A stretch of DNA of 47,041 nt from Symploca sp. SIO2E6 (GTDB taxonomy: Bacteria; Cyanobacteriota; Cyanobacteriia; Cyanobacteriales; Coleofasciculaceae). The notes beneath the pieces are model-generated. The model was not told where the DNA came from, made no database searches, and saw only the letters and a program-made list of their open reading frames with translations. The stretch is from the NCBI GenBank assembly GCA_010672425.1, contig JAAHGR010000030.1:1-47041 (forward strand). Reading direction: 5' to 3'. Positions 1 through 8,062 of the stretch are shown in pieces (position 1 is the first letter of the stretch; the number at the start of each line of letters is the position of its first letter). The translations under genes were made by a program, and so were the position numbers.

Positions 1-642
1 AACGGCAGTTTTGAAACCCGCTTATTGATTAATTGTGCTGGACTCCATAGCGATCGCGTTGCTAAGTTAGGTGGTGTAACACCAGAGGCCAAAATAGTCC
101 CCTTCCGAGGGGAGTACTACGAACTAATACCAGAAAAACGCCACCTCGTCAAGACCCTGATCTACCCTGTACCTAACCCCAATTTTCCTTTCCTGGGAGT
201 TCACTTTACCCGCATGATCGATGGCAGTGTTCACGCTGGTCCGAATGCGGTTCTCTGCCTGAAACGAGAAGGCTACAAGAAAACCGATTTTGACCTAGGG
301 GATTTTGCTGAAGTCATGACTTATCCTGGTTTTTGGAAGCTGGCAGCCAAACATGCTGATGAAGGAATTAAGGAGATTATCCGTTCCTTCAGCAAAGCCG
401 CTTTTGTCCATAGCCTGCAAAAACTGATTCCCGAAGTCCAATACCAGGATGTTGTACCCACCCATGCTGGGGTGCGTGCTCAAGCCTTGAAGGATGATGG
501 CAAGCTAGTAGATGATTTTTTGATTGTCAAGGGTAAGCAATCGATCCATGTTTGTAATGCACCGTCCCCAGCTGCTACTTCTTCCTTAGAAATTGGTAAA
601 GCGGTTGTTGACCAGATTAAAGAAGTAATAAGTAATAAGTAA
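1..642 (+). CDS. lhgO: L-2-hydroxyglutarate oxidase-like FAD protein (C-terminal part, 5' end outside window)
   Basis: The reading frame is open from base 1, so only the last 213 residues are present. They match the C-terminal half of the LhgO/DAO family: an INCAGLHSDRVA segment after the FAD-binding part, PFRGEYYEL, a VHFTRMIDGSVHAGPNA segment and the closing IHVCNAPSPAATSSLEIG stretch that completes the FAD site. Family members oxidise L-2-hydroxyglutarate to 2-oxoglutarate. The gene is the first of six co-directional genes otherwise concerned with sugar nucleotides, so its substrate here could be a related 2-hydroxy acid; that is inference. The last codons (EVISNK) and the TAA stop are made of an AGTAATA heptamer array, so the end of the protein has probably been rewritten by the repeat. 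Confidence 0.85.
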   Translation, partial: NGSFETRLLINCAGLHSDRVAKLGGVTPEAKIVPFRGEYYELIPEKRHLVKTLIYPVPNPNFPFLGVHFTRMIDGSVHAGPNAVLCLKREGYKKTDFDLGDFAEVMTYPGFWKLAAKHADEGIKEIIRSFSKAAFVHSLQKLIPEVQYQDVVPTHAGVRAQALKDDGKLVDDFLIVKGKQSIHVCNAPSPAATSSLEIGKAVVDQIKEVISNK

Positions 643-692
643 TAAGTAATAAGTAATGAGTAATGAGTAATAAGTAATGAGTAATGAGTAGT
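623..692. repeat. Heptamer array AGTAATA/AGTAATG
   Basis: About ten tandem copies of AGTAATR. The array includes the stop codon of the preceding FAD-enzyme gene (TAA at 640-642). Related copies return at 791-827. Confidence 0.9.
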
Positions 693-790
693 AGAGGGAC
701 ATTTGCCCCAAAAAGAAGAAGACCAAACAAGTCAGCTTCCCATAGAGCCTTCTGCCTTCTGCCCTCTGCCCTGGAGCCTTTTTTATCAAG

Positions 791-827
791 AGTAATGAGT
801 AATGAGTAATGAGTAATGAGTAATGAG
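791..827. repeat. Heptamer array AGTAATG containing the next start codon
   Basis: Five copies of AGTAATG. Every copy holds an ATG; the one at 816 is in frame with the nucleotidyltransferase downstream, so the start region of that gene is repeat-derived. The 98 bases between this array and 692 contain only a low-complexity CTTCTGCC-type stretch. Confidence 0.85.
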
Positions 828-1622
828 GTGATTGGACTGCTACCAGCAGCGGGACAAGGGACAAGGATTTCTCCTCTACCAGTTAGCAAAGAATTGTATC
901 CGATTGGATTTCGTTTAGTAGAGTCGGACCGTAGCTTACGCACCAAGGTTGTTGGTCATTATCTACTAGAAAAAATGCAACTCGCGGGCATTTCTAAAGC
1001 TTATCTGGTGCTGCGCTCCGGTAAATGGGATATTCCTAATTATTTCCAAGATGGTGCCATGTTAAACATGGATCTAGGCTATCTCATGATGCGCTTGCCC
1101 TTTGGTGTACCCTATACCTTGGATCAAGCTTATCCCTTTGTTAAAGGAGCACTGATCGCTGTAGGTTTTCCTGATATTATTTGTCAGCCTGACCATATCT
1201 TTGTCAATTTACTCGCACGTCTGAGGGCGAGTAACTCTGAGGTGGTGTTGGGACTCTTTCCTACAGCTCATCCCCAGAAAGTAGGCATAGTGGATTTTGA
1301 TGCAGATGGTCGAGTTTACCAAATCATCGAAAAACCAGCTCAGACTGATTTGCTCTATATGTGGGGTGTTGCGGTTTGGACTCCTGTGTTTACTGATTTT
1401 ATGCATGAGTATCTTGCCAAGAGAGAAGCCCAGAAGTTACAAAGTAATGGTAAAAACAATTCTCAGCTGCAACGAGAGTTGCCTCTAGGAGATGTGATTC
1501 AAGCTGCCATTGACGTTGGTTTGCCAGTAGAAGCCGAAGTTTTTGCTGACGGTGAATACTTAGATATTGGTACACCAGAGGATCTAGTGCGAGCGGTGCG
1601 CAAATTTGCTAATTACCCGTAG
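816..1622 (+). CDS. Sugar-phosphate nucleotidyltransferase family protein
   Basis: A 268-residue protein of the NTP_transferase family, similar to glucose-1-phosphate thymidylyl/uridylyltransferases. The N-terminal nucleotide-binding signature is clear (GLLPAAGQGTRISPLP followed by SKELYPIG), and the product-binding part includes GIVDFDADGRVYQIIEKP and, near the end, DGEYLDIGTPEDL. Such enzymes make NDP-sugars from sugar 1-phosphate and NTP in the cytoplasm. The ATG at 816 lies in a heptamer array; GTG at 828, just before the conserved VIGLLPAAGQG, is an alternative start. It sits in a + strand run with an RmlC-like epimerase, an SDR and UDP-glucose dehydrogenase, pointing to an extracellular polysaccharide or glycan. 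Exact substrate and nucleotide cannot be read from sequence. Confidence 0.82.
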   Translation: MSNEVIGLLPAAGQGTRISPLPVSKELYPIGFRLVESDRSLRTKVVGHYLLEKMQLAGISKAYLVLRSGKWDIPNYFQDGAMLNMDLGYLMMRLPFGVPYTLDQAYPFVKGALIAVGFPDIICQPDHIFVNLLARLRASNSEVVLGLFPTAHPQKVGIVDFDADGRVYQIIEKPAQTDLLYMWGVAVWTPVFTDFMHEYLAKREAQKLQSNGKNNSQLQRELPLGDVIQAAIDVGLPVEAEVFADGEYLDIGTPEDLVRAVRKFANYP

Positions 1623-1623
1623 T

Positions 1624-1640
1624 GGGAGCAAGATGCTCCC
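1624..1640. repeat. Short palindrome GGGAGCA-AGA-TGCTCCC
   Basis: A 7-bp perfect inverted repeat with a 3-base loop starting two bases after the nucleotidyltransferase stop codon. A related palindrome (GCGAGCA-TCT-TGCTCGC) is at 22061-22077. No T-run follows, so a dispersed repeat is more likely than a terminator. Confidence 0.6.
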
Positions 1641-1697
1641 TAGAATTCAATGGGATGCACCCAGTAAATTGTATTGATACTGCTCAGGGAAGCAATA

Positions 1698-2222
1698 ATG
1701 TTATTTACAGAAACTCAACTCAAAGGCGCATTTATCATTGATTTAGAACCAAAAACAGATAATCGAGGTTTTTTTGCCCGTGCCTTTTGTCAGAAAGAAT
1801 TTGAAGCTCACGGTTTAAAACCAACTGTAGCCCAATGTAATCTAGCTTTCACTCACAAGCAGGGGACCCTCAGGGGAATGCACTATCAGGTTCCCCCAGC
1901 GGCGGAAGCCAAACTATTCCGCTGCACCAAAGGCGCTAACTATCATGTAATTATTGATTTGCGCCCAGAATCACCCACCTATTTACAATATGTTGGTGTA
2001 GAACTAACCCCAGAAAATCGCCGAACTCTCTATGTACCGGAGATGTTTGCTCACGGTTATCAGACTCAGATGGATAATTGTGAAGCACTCTATCAGGTTA
2101 GTGAATTCTACACTCCCGGTTGTGAAAAAGGGCTGCGCTATGACGATCCTACTTTAGGAATTGCATGGCCACTGCCTGTGAGTGAAATTACCGACAAAGA
2201 CCTATCTTGGCCTTTATTATAA
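1698..2222 (+). CDS. dTDP-4-dehydrorhamnose 3,5-epimerase family protein (RmlC-like)
   Basis: A 174-residue cupin-fold protein. Recognisable family motifs are DNRGFFARAFCQKEF near the start, QCNLAFTHKQGTLRGMHYQ (catalytic His region), LFRCTKGANYHVIIDLR, and FAHGYQT for the second active-site segment. RmlC epimerises C3 and C5 of dTDP-4-keto-6-deoxyglucose. I chose ATG 1698 because it follows an AGGGAAGC ribosome-binding-like stretch and gives the usual N-terminus; TTG 1674 would add eight unusual residues. It lies between the nucleotidyltransferase and the COG4091-type dehydrogenase. Without RmlB/RmlD in the window, the substrate may be another keto-sugar nucleotide. Confidence 0.85.
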   Translation: MLFTETQLKGAFIIDLEPKTDNRGFFARAFCQKEFEAHGLKPTVAQCNLAFTHKQGTLRGMHYQVPPAAEAKLFRCTKGANYHVIIDLRPESPTYLQYVGVELTPENRRTLYVPEMFAHGYQTQMDNCEALYQVSEFYTPGCEKGLRYDDPTLGIAWPLPVSEITDKDLSWPLL

Positions 2223-2242
2223 TCTACTACAGGAGTCAATTC

Positions 2243-3556
2243 ATGATTATTGTTGATACCGCTTTAAAGGCTCGTGAGGAAGCAGGCAATCCCGTCAAAG
2301 TCGGTGTGATTGGTGCTGGTTTCATGGCCAAAGGCATCGCTAACCAAATCGTCAACTATGTACCTGGGATGAAATTGGTCGCGATTTCTAATCGTACCCT
2401 TGAGGCAGCCAAGCAAACCTATGCTCAAGCTGGTATTGAGGAAGTTAAAGTTGTCAATCAGGTGGCTGAACTCGAAAGTGCGATCGCTCAAGGACAGTAT
2501 GCTGTTACTGACGATGCTACCCTCTTGTGTCAAGCTGAAGGAATCGATGCCCTAGTTGAAGCTACAGGTCATGTGGAATTTGGTGCCCAAGTGACCATGA
2601 AAGCGATCGAACATGGCAAGCACATGATTCTGATGAATGCTGAACTCGACGGCACCGTTGGCCCGATTCTCAAAGTATACGCTGATCGTGCTGGTGTTAT
2701 CCTCACCGGTTGTGATGGGGATCAACCAGCAGTACAAATGAATCTCTATCGCTTCGTTGAAAGTATTGGTCTGACCCCTTTACTATGTGGCAATATCAAA
2801 GGCTTACAGGACCGTTACCGCAACCCTACCACTCAGGCAGGATTTGCCAAGAAATGGGGACAAACGGCTAATATGGTCACTAGTTTTGCCGATGGCACCA
2901 AAATCTCCTTTGAGCAAGCAATTGTTGCCAACGCTACAGGTATGAAAGTAGCTCAGCGGGGAATGCTGGGGTATGAATACAAGGGTCATGTCGATGATAT
3001 GACTTCGATGTACAATGTCGATCAGTTGAAAGAATTGGGCGGCATTGTAGACTATGTGGTAGGTGCTAAACCCAGTCCAGGAGTGTTTGTCTTTGCTTCC
3101 CATGACGATCCGATCCAGGCTCACTATCTCAATTACGGCAAATTGGGTGAAGGTCCCCTGTACAGTTTCTATATTCCCTACCATCTCACCATCTTTGAAG
3201 TACCCCTGTCCGTAGCTCGTGTGGTACTGTTCAACGATGTGATTATTGCTCCCATCGCTGGCCAGGTTGTCGATGTAGTCACAACTGCTAAGATTGACTT
3301 GAAAGCTGGAGAGACTTTGGATGGTCTAGGCTATTACATGACCTACGGTATGTGTGAGAACACTGAGGTTGTAACAGCAGAAAACTTACTACCAATGGGC
3401 TTAGCTGAAGGTTGTCGCCTAAAACGGGATATTCCCCAAGATCAGGTTCTAACTTACGATGACGTGGAATTACCTGAAGACAGCCTCACCCATAAATTAC
3501 GAGCTGAGCAGGATCAGTACTTTGGTTCAGCCAAAGTCCCAGCAGCAGTTGGTTAG
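2243..3556 (+). CDS. COG4091-type NAD(P)-dependent oxidoreductase with SAF domain
   Basis: A 437-residue protein beginning at ATG 2243, preceded by AGGAG at 2231-2235. Residues about 15-150 form a Rossmann NAD(P) domain (VGVIGAGFMAKGIANQI) related to homoserine dehydrogenase, and the C-terminal third (PIAGQVVDVVTTAKIDL, AGETLDGLG, PMGLAEGC) is the SAF/antifreeze-like domain seen in COG4091 proteins. It is often annotated as a homoserine dehydrogenase-like protein, but the aspartate pathway is not represented here; its neighbours are sugar-nucleotide enzymes, so a role on a sugar-derived keto or aldehyde substrate is more likely. Its TAG stop sits at the start of a GGTGTTA heptamer array. Confidence 0.75.
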   Translation: MIIVDTALKAREEAGNPVKVGVIGAGFMAKGIANQIVNYVPGMKLVAISNRTLEAAKQTYAQAGIEEVKVVNQVAELESAIAQGQYAVTDDATLLCQAEGIDALVEATGHVEFGAQVTMKAIEHGKHMILMNAELDGTVGPILKVYADRAGVILTGCDGDQPAVQMNLYRFVESIGLTPLLCGNIKGLQDRYRNPTTQAGFAKKWGQTANMVTSFADGTKISFEQAIVANATGMKVAQRGMLGYEYKGHVDDMTSMYNVDQLKELGGIVDYVVGAKPSPGVFVFASHDDPIQAHYLNYGKLGEGPLYSFYIPYHLTIFEVPLSVARVVLFNDVIIAPIAGQVVDVVTTAKIDLKAGETLDGLGYYMTYGMCENTEVVTAENLLPMGLAEGCRLKRDIPQDQVLTYDDVELPEDSLTHKLRAEQDQYFGSAKVPAAVG

Positions 3557-3641
3557 GTGTTAGGTGTTAGGTGTTAGGTGTTAGGTGTTAGGTATTAATC
3601 ACTCCCAATTCCCAATTCCCAATTCCCCATTCCCCATTCCC
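3552..3641. repeat. Two heptamer arrays (GTTAGGT then CCCAATT/CCCCATT)
   Basis: About six GTTAGGT copies (3552-3596) begin inside the stop codon of the preceding gene, followed after a few bases by TCCCAAT/TCCCCAT copies (3603-3641). The next gene starts 18 bases later, behind an AAGGA site. Confidence 0.9.
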
Positions 3642-3658
3642 TTCAATTCAAGGAAATT

Positions 3659-4771
3659 ATGAAAAACGCTCAAGATGTAATTGATAGCGATTTAGCTTAC
3701 ATTTGTACTAACCTACAGGAAGAATTTTCTGCTATAGCAGGTAAGAAATTATTAATCATCGGAGGAGCAGGATTTCTTGGTTACTATCTAGTCCAATCGA
3801 TCCTGCATTGGAACAAAATCACCGATGATAGTCAAACTATAGAGTTGACTGTATATGATAACTACATTCGTGGTATTCCTGATTGGCTCACCAACTTAGA
3901 AGGTGATCCTCATCTGACTCTGACTAAGCATGATATTACTCATCCTTTACCGTCAGATATCGATGATTTTCAGTATATTATCCACGCTGCATCGATCGCT
4001 TCCCCTACCTACTATCGTAAGTATCCCATCGAAACGATGGATGCTAATGTTAATGGACTGCGGAGTCTGCTAGAATACTGTCTCCAGCAAAAGGAAAAGG
4101 AGCAACCAGTAGAAGGTTTTCTCTTTTATTCCACCAGTGAAATCTACGGCGATCCTTCTCCAGAAAATATCCCTACCCCCGAAACCTATCGCGGCAATGT
4201 TTCTTGTACTGGACCTAGGGCTTGTTACGATGAGTCCAAACGTTACGGTGAAACCCTTTGCGTTAATTTCGCCCAACAATATGACTTGCCCATCAAAACA
4301 GCACGACCCTTTAATAATTATGGGCCAGGGTTAAAAATTACCGATAAAAGAGTGCTCCCAGATTTTGCCCGTGATGTCTTAGCAGGCAAAGATATTGTTA
4401 TGCTCTCCGATGGCTCCCCTACCAGGACTTTCTGTTACATTGCCGATGCCATTGTCGGCTACTACAAAATATTGGTCAAGGGACGACCTGGTGAAGCTTA
4501 CAATATTGGCATCGAAAAGCCAGAAATCTCCATGGCCAATCTAGCAGAGCGAGTTGTGGCACTTTCGAGTGAGCTTTTTGATTACCAAGGTAAAGTTGTT
4601 CGCCAAGCAAGCGCTGACAAAGATTATCTGATTGATAATCCCAATCGTCGCTGTCCAGTGATTGCTAAAGCTCAAACTGAACTAGGTTATAACCCCTCAA
4701 TTTCTGTTGATGACGGTTTAAAGCGTTCATTGATTTGGTACAAAGACAATAGTCAAGCGGAGGAAGCGTAA
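3659..4771 (+). CDS. NAD-dependent epimerase/dehydratase (UDP-glucuronate decarboxylase-like SDR)
   Basis: A 370-residue extended short-chain dehydrogenase. The NAD site is IIGGAGFLGYYL near residue 35, a serine-containing YSTSEIYGDP segment follows, and the catalytic YxxxK is CYDESKRYGETL within GPRACYDESK, a context typical of UDP-xylose synthases. ARPFNNYGPG and DGSPTRTFCYI match the substrate-binding part. The start is supported by AAGGAAATT before ATG 3659. UDP-glucose 6-dehydrogenase follows after one base, which would feed it UDP-glucuronate; UDP-xylose or a 4-keto-pentose is the likely product (inference). UDP-apiose/xylose synthase or another C4-acting epimerase are alternatives. Confidence 0.82.
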   Translation: MKNAQDVIDSDLAYICTNLQEEFSAIAGKKLLIIGGAGFLGYYLVQSILHWNKITDDSQTIELTVYDNYIRGIPDWLTNLEGDPHLTLTKHDITHPLPSDIDDFQYIIHAASIASPTYYRKYPIETMDANVNGLRSLLEYCLQQKEKEQPVEGFLFYSTSEIYGDPSPENIPTPETYRGNVSCTGPRACYDESKRYGETLCVNFAQQYDLPIKTARPFNNYGPGLKITDKRVLPDFARDVLAGKDIVMLSDGSPTRTFCYIADAIVGYYKILVKGRPGEAYNIGIEKPEISMANLAERVVALSSELFDYQGKVVRQASADKDYLIDNPNRRCPVIAKAQTELGYNPSISVDDGLKRSLIWYKDNSQAEEA

Positions 4772-4772
4772 G

Positions 4773-6122
4773 ATGAAAGTTTCTGTTGTAGGAACGGGAT
4801 ACGTTGGCTTAGTTTCTGGAGTTTGTTTAGCAGAAAAAGGTCACCAAGTAATTTGTGTCGATATTGACCAAAGTAAGGTTGATCAAATCAATCAAGGTAT
4901 TCCTCCCATCTATGAAGACGGTTTAGAGGAATTACTCAAAAAGAACATTCAAAACAATGTCAAGGCAACTACAGACTTACGTAGTGCTGTACTAGACACA
5001 GAAATTTCTCTCATCGCCGTTGGCACTCCTTTTGATGGTCAAGAAATTGACCTCAAATATATCAAGGAAGTTGCCCGTCAGATTGGAGAAGTGCTCAAAG
5101 ATAAGTCAGCTTACCATCTAGTTGTCACCAAAAGTACCGTAGTTCCCGGTACAACCGATGAGGTAGTGCTCCCCATTTTGGAGGAAGCTTCTGGGAAAAA
5201 AGCGGGAGTTGACTTTGGGGTAGGCATGAACCCAGAATTCCTCAAAGAAGGGGAAGCGATTAAGGACTTCATGTATCCTGACCGGATTGTTTATGGTGGT
5301 ATAGACGAGAAAAGTATTAGTCTGCTAGCGGAACTCTATAATGTCTTCCCAGGGGTAGACCAACTCGCCACCAATTGCAAAACCGCAGAGATGATTAAGT
5401 ATACAGCAAATTCTCTGCTAGCAACCATGATTTCCTTCTCCAACGAAATTGGCAATCTCTGTGCAGCTGTAGGCAACATTGATGTCGTCGAAGTGATGCA
5501 AGGAGTTCATTTAGATAAGCGCCTCACTCCAATTCTGCCTACTGGTGAGCGTATTGTTCCCTCTTTTACCACTTATATTGAAGCTGGTTGTGGGTTTGGA
5601 GGCAGCTGTTTTCCCAAAGATGTCAAGGCCCTCAATTCCTACGGAGAGAAATTGGGTAGTCCCATGCGCTTGCTAGAAGCCGTAATCGAAGTTAACTCTG
5701 AGCAACCGGAACGCATTCTCTCACTCCTAGGAAAACATGTCTCTGAACTCAAAGGAGTTAATATTGCTGTTCTTGGCTTAGCATTCAAACCGGGAACTGA
5801 CGATATCCGTGAGTCTCCAGCCATACCAGTCACCCAATCCCTATTGGATGCAGGTGCAGTAGTCAAAGCTTACGATCCTATTGCCAAACACGAAGCACAA
5901 AAGGTCTTTGGTGAGGATAAGTTAGTATTTTGTGATGACTTATCTGAGGCGATCGCTCAAGTCGAGGTAATTATAATTATTACCCGTTGGCCAGAGTTCC
6001 AGCAAATTCCCGAATTATTGGCTCCTTTAGAGAAGCCACCATTAGTTATTGATGGACGGCGGATGCTGGATAAAAAGAGCGTCAAGAAATATGAAGGCAT
6101 TGGTCTCGAAGTGAAGGCATAA
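4773..6122 (+). CDS. ugd: UDP-glucose 6-dehydrogenase
   Basis: A 449-residue, full-length UDP-glucose/GDP-mannose dehydrogenase, oxidising UDP-glucose to UDP-glucuronate with two NAD+. Visible are the N-terminal VGTGYVGLVSGVCLAEKGH NAD site, VGTPF, STVVPGTT, NPEFLKEGEAI, the central AEMIKYTANS segment, the catalytic cysteine in GCGFGGSCFPKDVKAL, and the C-terminal GLAFKPGTDDIRESPA. The gene begins one base after the SDR stop codon, so the two are almost certainly co-transcribed and functionally linked. It is the last gene of the sugar-nucleotide run; two hairpins follow. Confidence 0.95.
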   Translation: MKVSVVGTGYVGLVSGVCLAEKGHQVICVDIDQSKVDQINQGIPPIYEDGLEELLKKNIQNNVKATTDLRSAVLDTEISLIAVGTPFDGQEIDLKYIKEVARQIGEVLKDKSAYHLVVTKSTVVPGTTDEVVLPILEEASGKKAGVDFGVGMNPEFLKEGEAIKDFMYPDRIVYGGIDEKSISLLAELYNVFPGVDQLATNCKTAEMIKYTANSLLATMISFSNEIGNLCAAVGNIDVVEVMQGVHLDKRLTPILPTGERIVPSFTTYIEAGCGFGGSCFPKDVKALNSYGEKLGSPMRLLEAVIEVNSEQPERILSLLGKHVSELKGVNIAVLGLAFKPGTDDIRESPAIPVTQSLLDAGAVVKAYDPIAKHEAQKVFGEDKLVFCDDLSEAIAQVEVIIIITRWPEFQQIPELLAPLEKPPLVIDGRRMLDKKSVKKYEGIGLEVKA

Positions 6123-6131
6123 GTTTGTGGA

Positions 6132-6148
6132 ACAGGCTTCTAGCCTGT
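6132..6148 (+). repeat. Small hairpin after ugd
   Basis: Perfect 7-bp stem ACAGGCT / AGCCTGT with a 3-base loop, 10 bases after the ugd stop codon. It may act with the hairpin at 6181-6207 as an RNA 3' end signal. Confidence 0.5.
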
Positions 6149-6180
6149 CTCAATCTCAATCAAATACATAATCACTTGAT

Positions 6181-6216
6181 GTGGAACTGGCAAGATACCA
6201 GTTCCACTTCTCTTTT
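6181..6216 (+). terminator. Probable intrinsic terminator of the sugar-nucleotide operon
   Basis: Perfect 10-bp stem GTGGAACTGG / CCAGTTCCAC (6181-6190, 6198-6207) with a 7-base loop, followed by TTCTCTTTT. The T-run is interrupted, so terminator function is likely but not certain. Confidence 0.6.
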
Positions 6217-6249
6217 AAGGAACAAGATTTTAGGGAGCAAGAAGGACAT

Positions 6250-7142
6250 TGAGAATTGAGAATTGAGAATTGGGAACAAAATTACGTAAACTCGTAGGGG
6301 CGGGTTTAGGGATATGATAACCACATCAGCGATAACCTTGATACAAAACCCGCCCAATCGATATCTTGGCGGATTAGCGATTGCCTACGGCACCAGCGTA
6401 GCTGATCGCTGATTTGGGGATGGTGGCAGGGCGGGTTTTGAGCTCAATATTTGGGTAAAATGGGTAAGGTTATTCCTAAACCCGCCCCTACGAATGGGTG
6501 GAAGTGTTGAGGAATTGGATATCTACAAAAAAAATGCGATTAGCGTAAGCTGGTGCCGTAGGCAATTGCTGGATACTCACCACACCCCTCAGATCCCCGA
6601 CTTCTCAATTGAACCGATGATTAACACTCGGCAAACCGGTAGAAGAAGTCGGGGATCTTGAACTTTTGCCTGTTGCTTTTTGGTGAAGGATGTTGACTTT
6701 GTTCCGATTTTATACTACCATTTTATAGTGGCAAAATGTGCGCACATATATAGTAGTTGACAGCTAATTTTCTTGGGCATACTCCTCCAAAAGATTGTAT
6801 CTAGATAGATCTGTCCTATTGTGCTGTTGCGATCGCCTACGGTACGAGGAAAGCGATCGCTGATTTGGGGATGGTGGCAGGGCGGGTTTGGATCTCAATA
6901 TTCGGGTAAAATGGGCGAAGTGATCACGCTTACCCGCCCCTACGAATGGGTGGAATTGTTCGGGAATTGGATCGCTACACAAAAAAATGCGCTCAGCGCA
7001 AGCTGGTGCCGTAGGCAATCGCTTATTGGTTGTGAATTGATCCTAGGGGTAGGTTTGGACTATGGGAAGATACCGGCAGGGCGGGTTTTGAGCGCAATAT
7101 TCGGGTAAAATGGGCGAAGTGATCACGCTTACCCGCCCCTAC
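6250..7142. repeat. Duplicated block, left copy (about 0.9 kb)
   Basis: Non-coding block that recurs, with small differences and one 116-bp insertion, at about 7846-8827 on the other side of the VapBC-type module. In order it holds GAGAATT heptamers, a 200-bp terminal-inverted-repeat element (6293-6492), a palindrome with arms AGATCCCCGACTTCT / AGAAGTCGGGGATCT (6591-6605, 6644-6658), a TGTGCGCACATATATAG segment, and two GGGCGGGTTT...ACCCGCCCC half-elements (6880-6943, 7079-7142). I see no gene in it. Confidence 0.85.
6293..6492. mobile_element. MITE-like element, GGGCGGGTTTAGG family, full copy
   Basis: The terminal inverted repeats are 18/18 bases identical (CGTAGGGGCGGGTTTAGG at 6293-6310 and its complement at 6475-6492). 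Two internal half-palindromes, AAACCCGCCC (6346-6355) and GGGCGGGTTT (6429-6438), let each half fold separately. No coding capacity and no clear target-site duplication. Other full or half copies in this window are at 7888-8062, 6880-6943, 7079-7142, 8567-8631, 8765-8829, 8963-9027, 10027-10089, 11725-11899 and 29392-29455. Confidence 0.75.
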
Positions 7143-7154
7143 AGGGTTGGTTGG

Positions 7155-7160
7155 TATAAT
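7155..7160 (+). promoter_or_regulatory. Candidate -10 box (TATAAT) for the VapBC-type module
   Basis: A consensus TATAAT lies 35 bases before the antitoxin ATG and immediately after the right end of the repeat block. No good -35 box is visible at standard spacing, so this is a weak prediction. Confidence 0.4.
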
Positions 7161-7194
7161 ATAGTTTGAATAAGTTGGCACAAAATCATGACTT

Positions 7195-7422
7195 ATGCCC
7201 ATATTAGATGTGACCGTTGAGCAAGTAGTTACCTTAGTACAACAATTACCATTAGAGGGAAAGAAAGCAGTATTTGAGGTACTCCAAAAAGAATTACTTG
7301 ATCAGGAAAATCCTTGGCTCAAATTAGCTGGTAAATACAAAGACGATCCACAGTTTGATGAAATGTTGGCTTATATTGAATCTGAGCGACGAGAAATGAA
7401 TGCTCAAGAGGAAGCCAAATGA
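7195..7422 (+). CDS. Small antitoxin of a VapBC-type module
   Basis: A 75-residue protein with no named domain that I recognise. The N-terminal half (TVEQVVTLVQQLPLEGKKAV) has the look of a dimerising helix-turn-helix or ribbon-helix antitoxin start; the C-terminal half is acidic and probably disordered (ESERREMNAQEEAK), as expected for a toxin-neutralising tail. Its TGA overlaps the ATG of the PIN-domain toxin (ATGA at 7419-7422), the usual translationally coupled antitoxin-toxin arrangement. Function is inferred from this context. The pair is enclosed by two copies of a 0.9 kb repeat block. Confidence 0.72.
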   Translation: MPILDVTVEQVVTLVQQLPLEGKKAVFEVLQKELLDQENPWLKLAGKYKDDPQFDEMLAYIESERREMNAQEEAK

Positions 7423-7838
7423 ATTTGTGGATTCTCGATACCGAGCATTTGTCGCTTTTGCAGCGGGGACATCTGAAGATCCGCCAACGTCTTACTATGA
7501 TAAAACCACAGGAAATAGCTATTAATATTATTTCTGCTGAAGAACAAATCAGAGGAAGACTGGGTATTATTAGGCGAGCAAATTCCTCTAATGAGCTTGT
7601 TTTGGCTTACCGGCGTTTGAAAGAGTTATTAGACGAGCTGGAAACCATCAATGTGCTTGATTTTATTCCGGAAGCTTCTCTGATTTATGGTGATTTAATG
7701 CAGCAAAAAATTCGTATTGGAACCAGAGATTTAAGAATTGCAGCAATTGTTCTTGCTGTTCAAGGAACTTTAGTAACTCGCAATCACAGGGATTTTGAGA
7801 GAGTCCCAGGTTTGAAAGTTGAAGATTGGACGGTATAA
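7419..7838 (+). CDS. vapC: PIN-domain ribonuclease toxin (VapC family)
   Basis: A 139-residue PIN-domain protein of usual VapC size. The expected acidic active-site residues are present: Asp7 (WILDTEHL), Glu41 or Glu42 (ISAEEQI), Asp104 (GTRDLRIAA) and Asp125 (RNHRDFE); together they would bind Mg2+ for cleavage of tRNA or other RNA. It overlaps the upstream antitoxin by four bases and appears intact. The 3' repeat block begins eight bases after the stop codon. Confidence 0.88.
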   Translation: MNLWILDTEHLSLLQRGHLKIRQRLTMIKPQEIAINIISAEEQIRGRLGIIRRANSSNELVLAYRRLKELLDELETINVLDFIPEASLIYGDLMQQKIRIGTRDLRIAAIVLAVQGTLVTRNHRDFERVPGLKVEDWTV

Positions 7839-7887
7839 AGGAATTGAGAATGTAGAATTGAGAATTGGGAACAAAATTACGTAAACT

Positions 7888-8062
7888 CGTAGGGGCGGGT
7901 TTAGGGATATGATAACCACATCAGCGATAACCTTGATACAAAACCCGCCCAATCGATATCTTGGCGGATTAGCGAGCGCTAATTTGGGGATGGTGGCAGG
8001 GCGGGTTTTGAGCGCAATATTCGGGTAAAATGGGTAAAGTTATTCCTAAACCAGCCCCTACG
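7888..8062. mobile_element. MITE-like element, GGGCGGGTTTAGG family
   Basis: Same family as 6293-6492 but 25 bp shorter in the centre. The left terminal repeat (7888-7905) is identical to the first copy; the right one (8045-8062) carries one C-to-A change. Confidence 0.72.
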
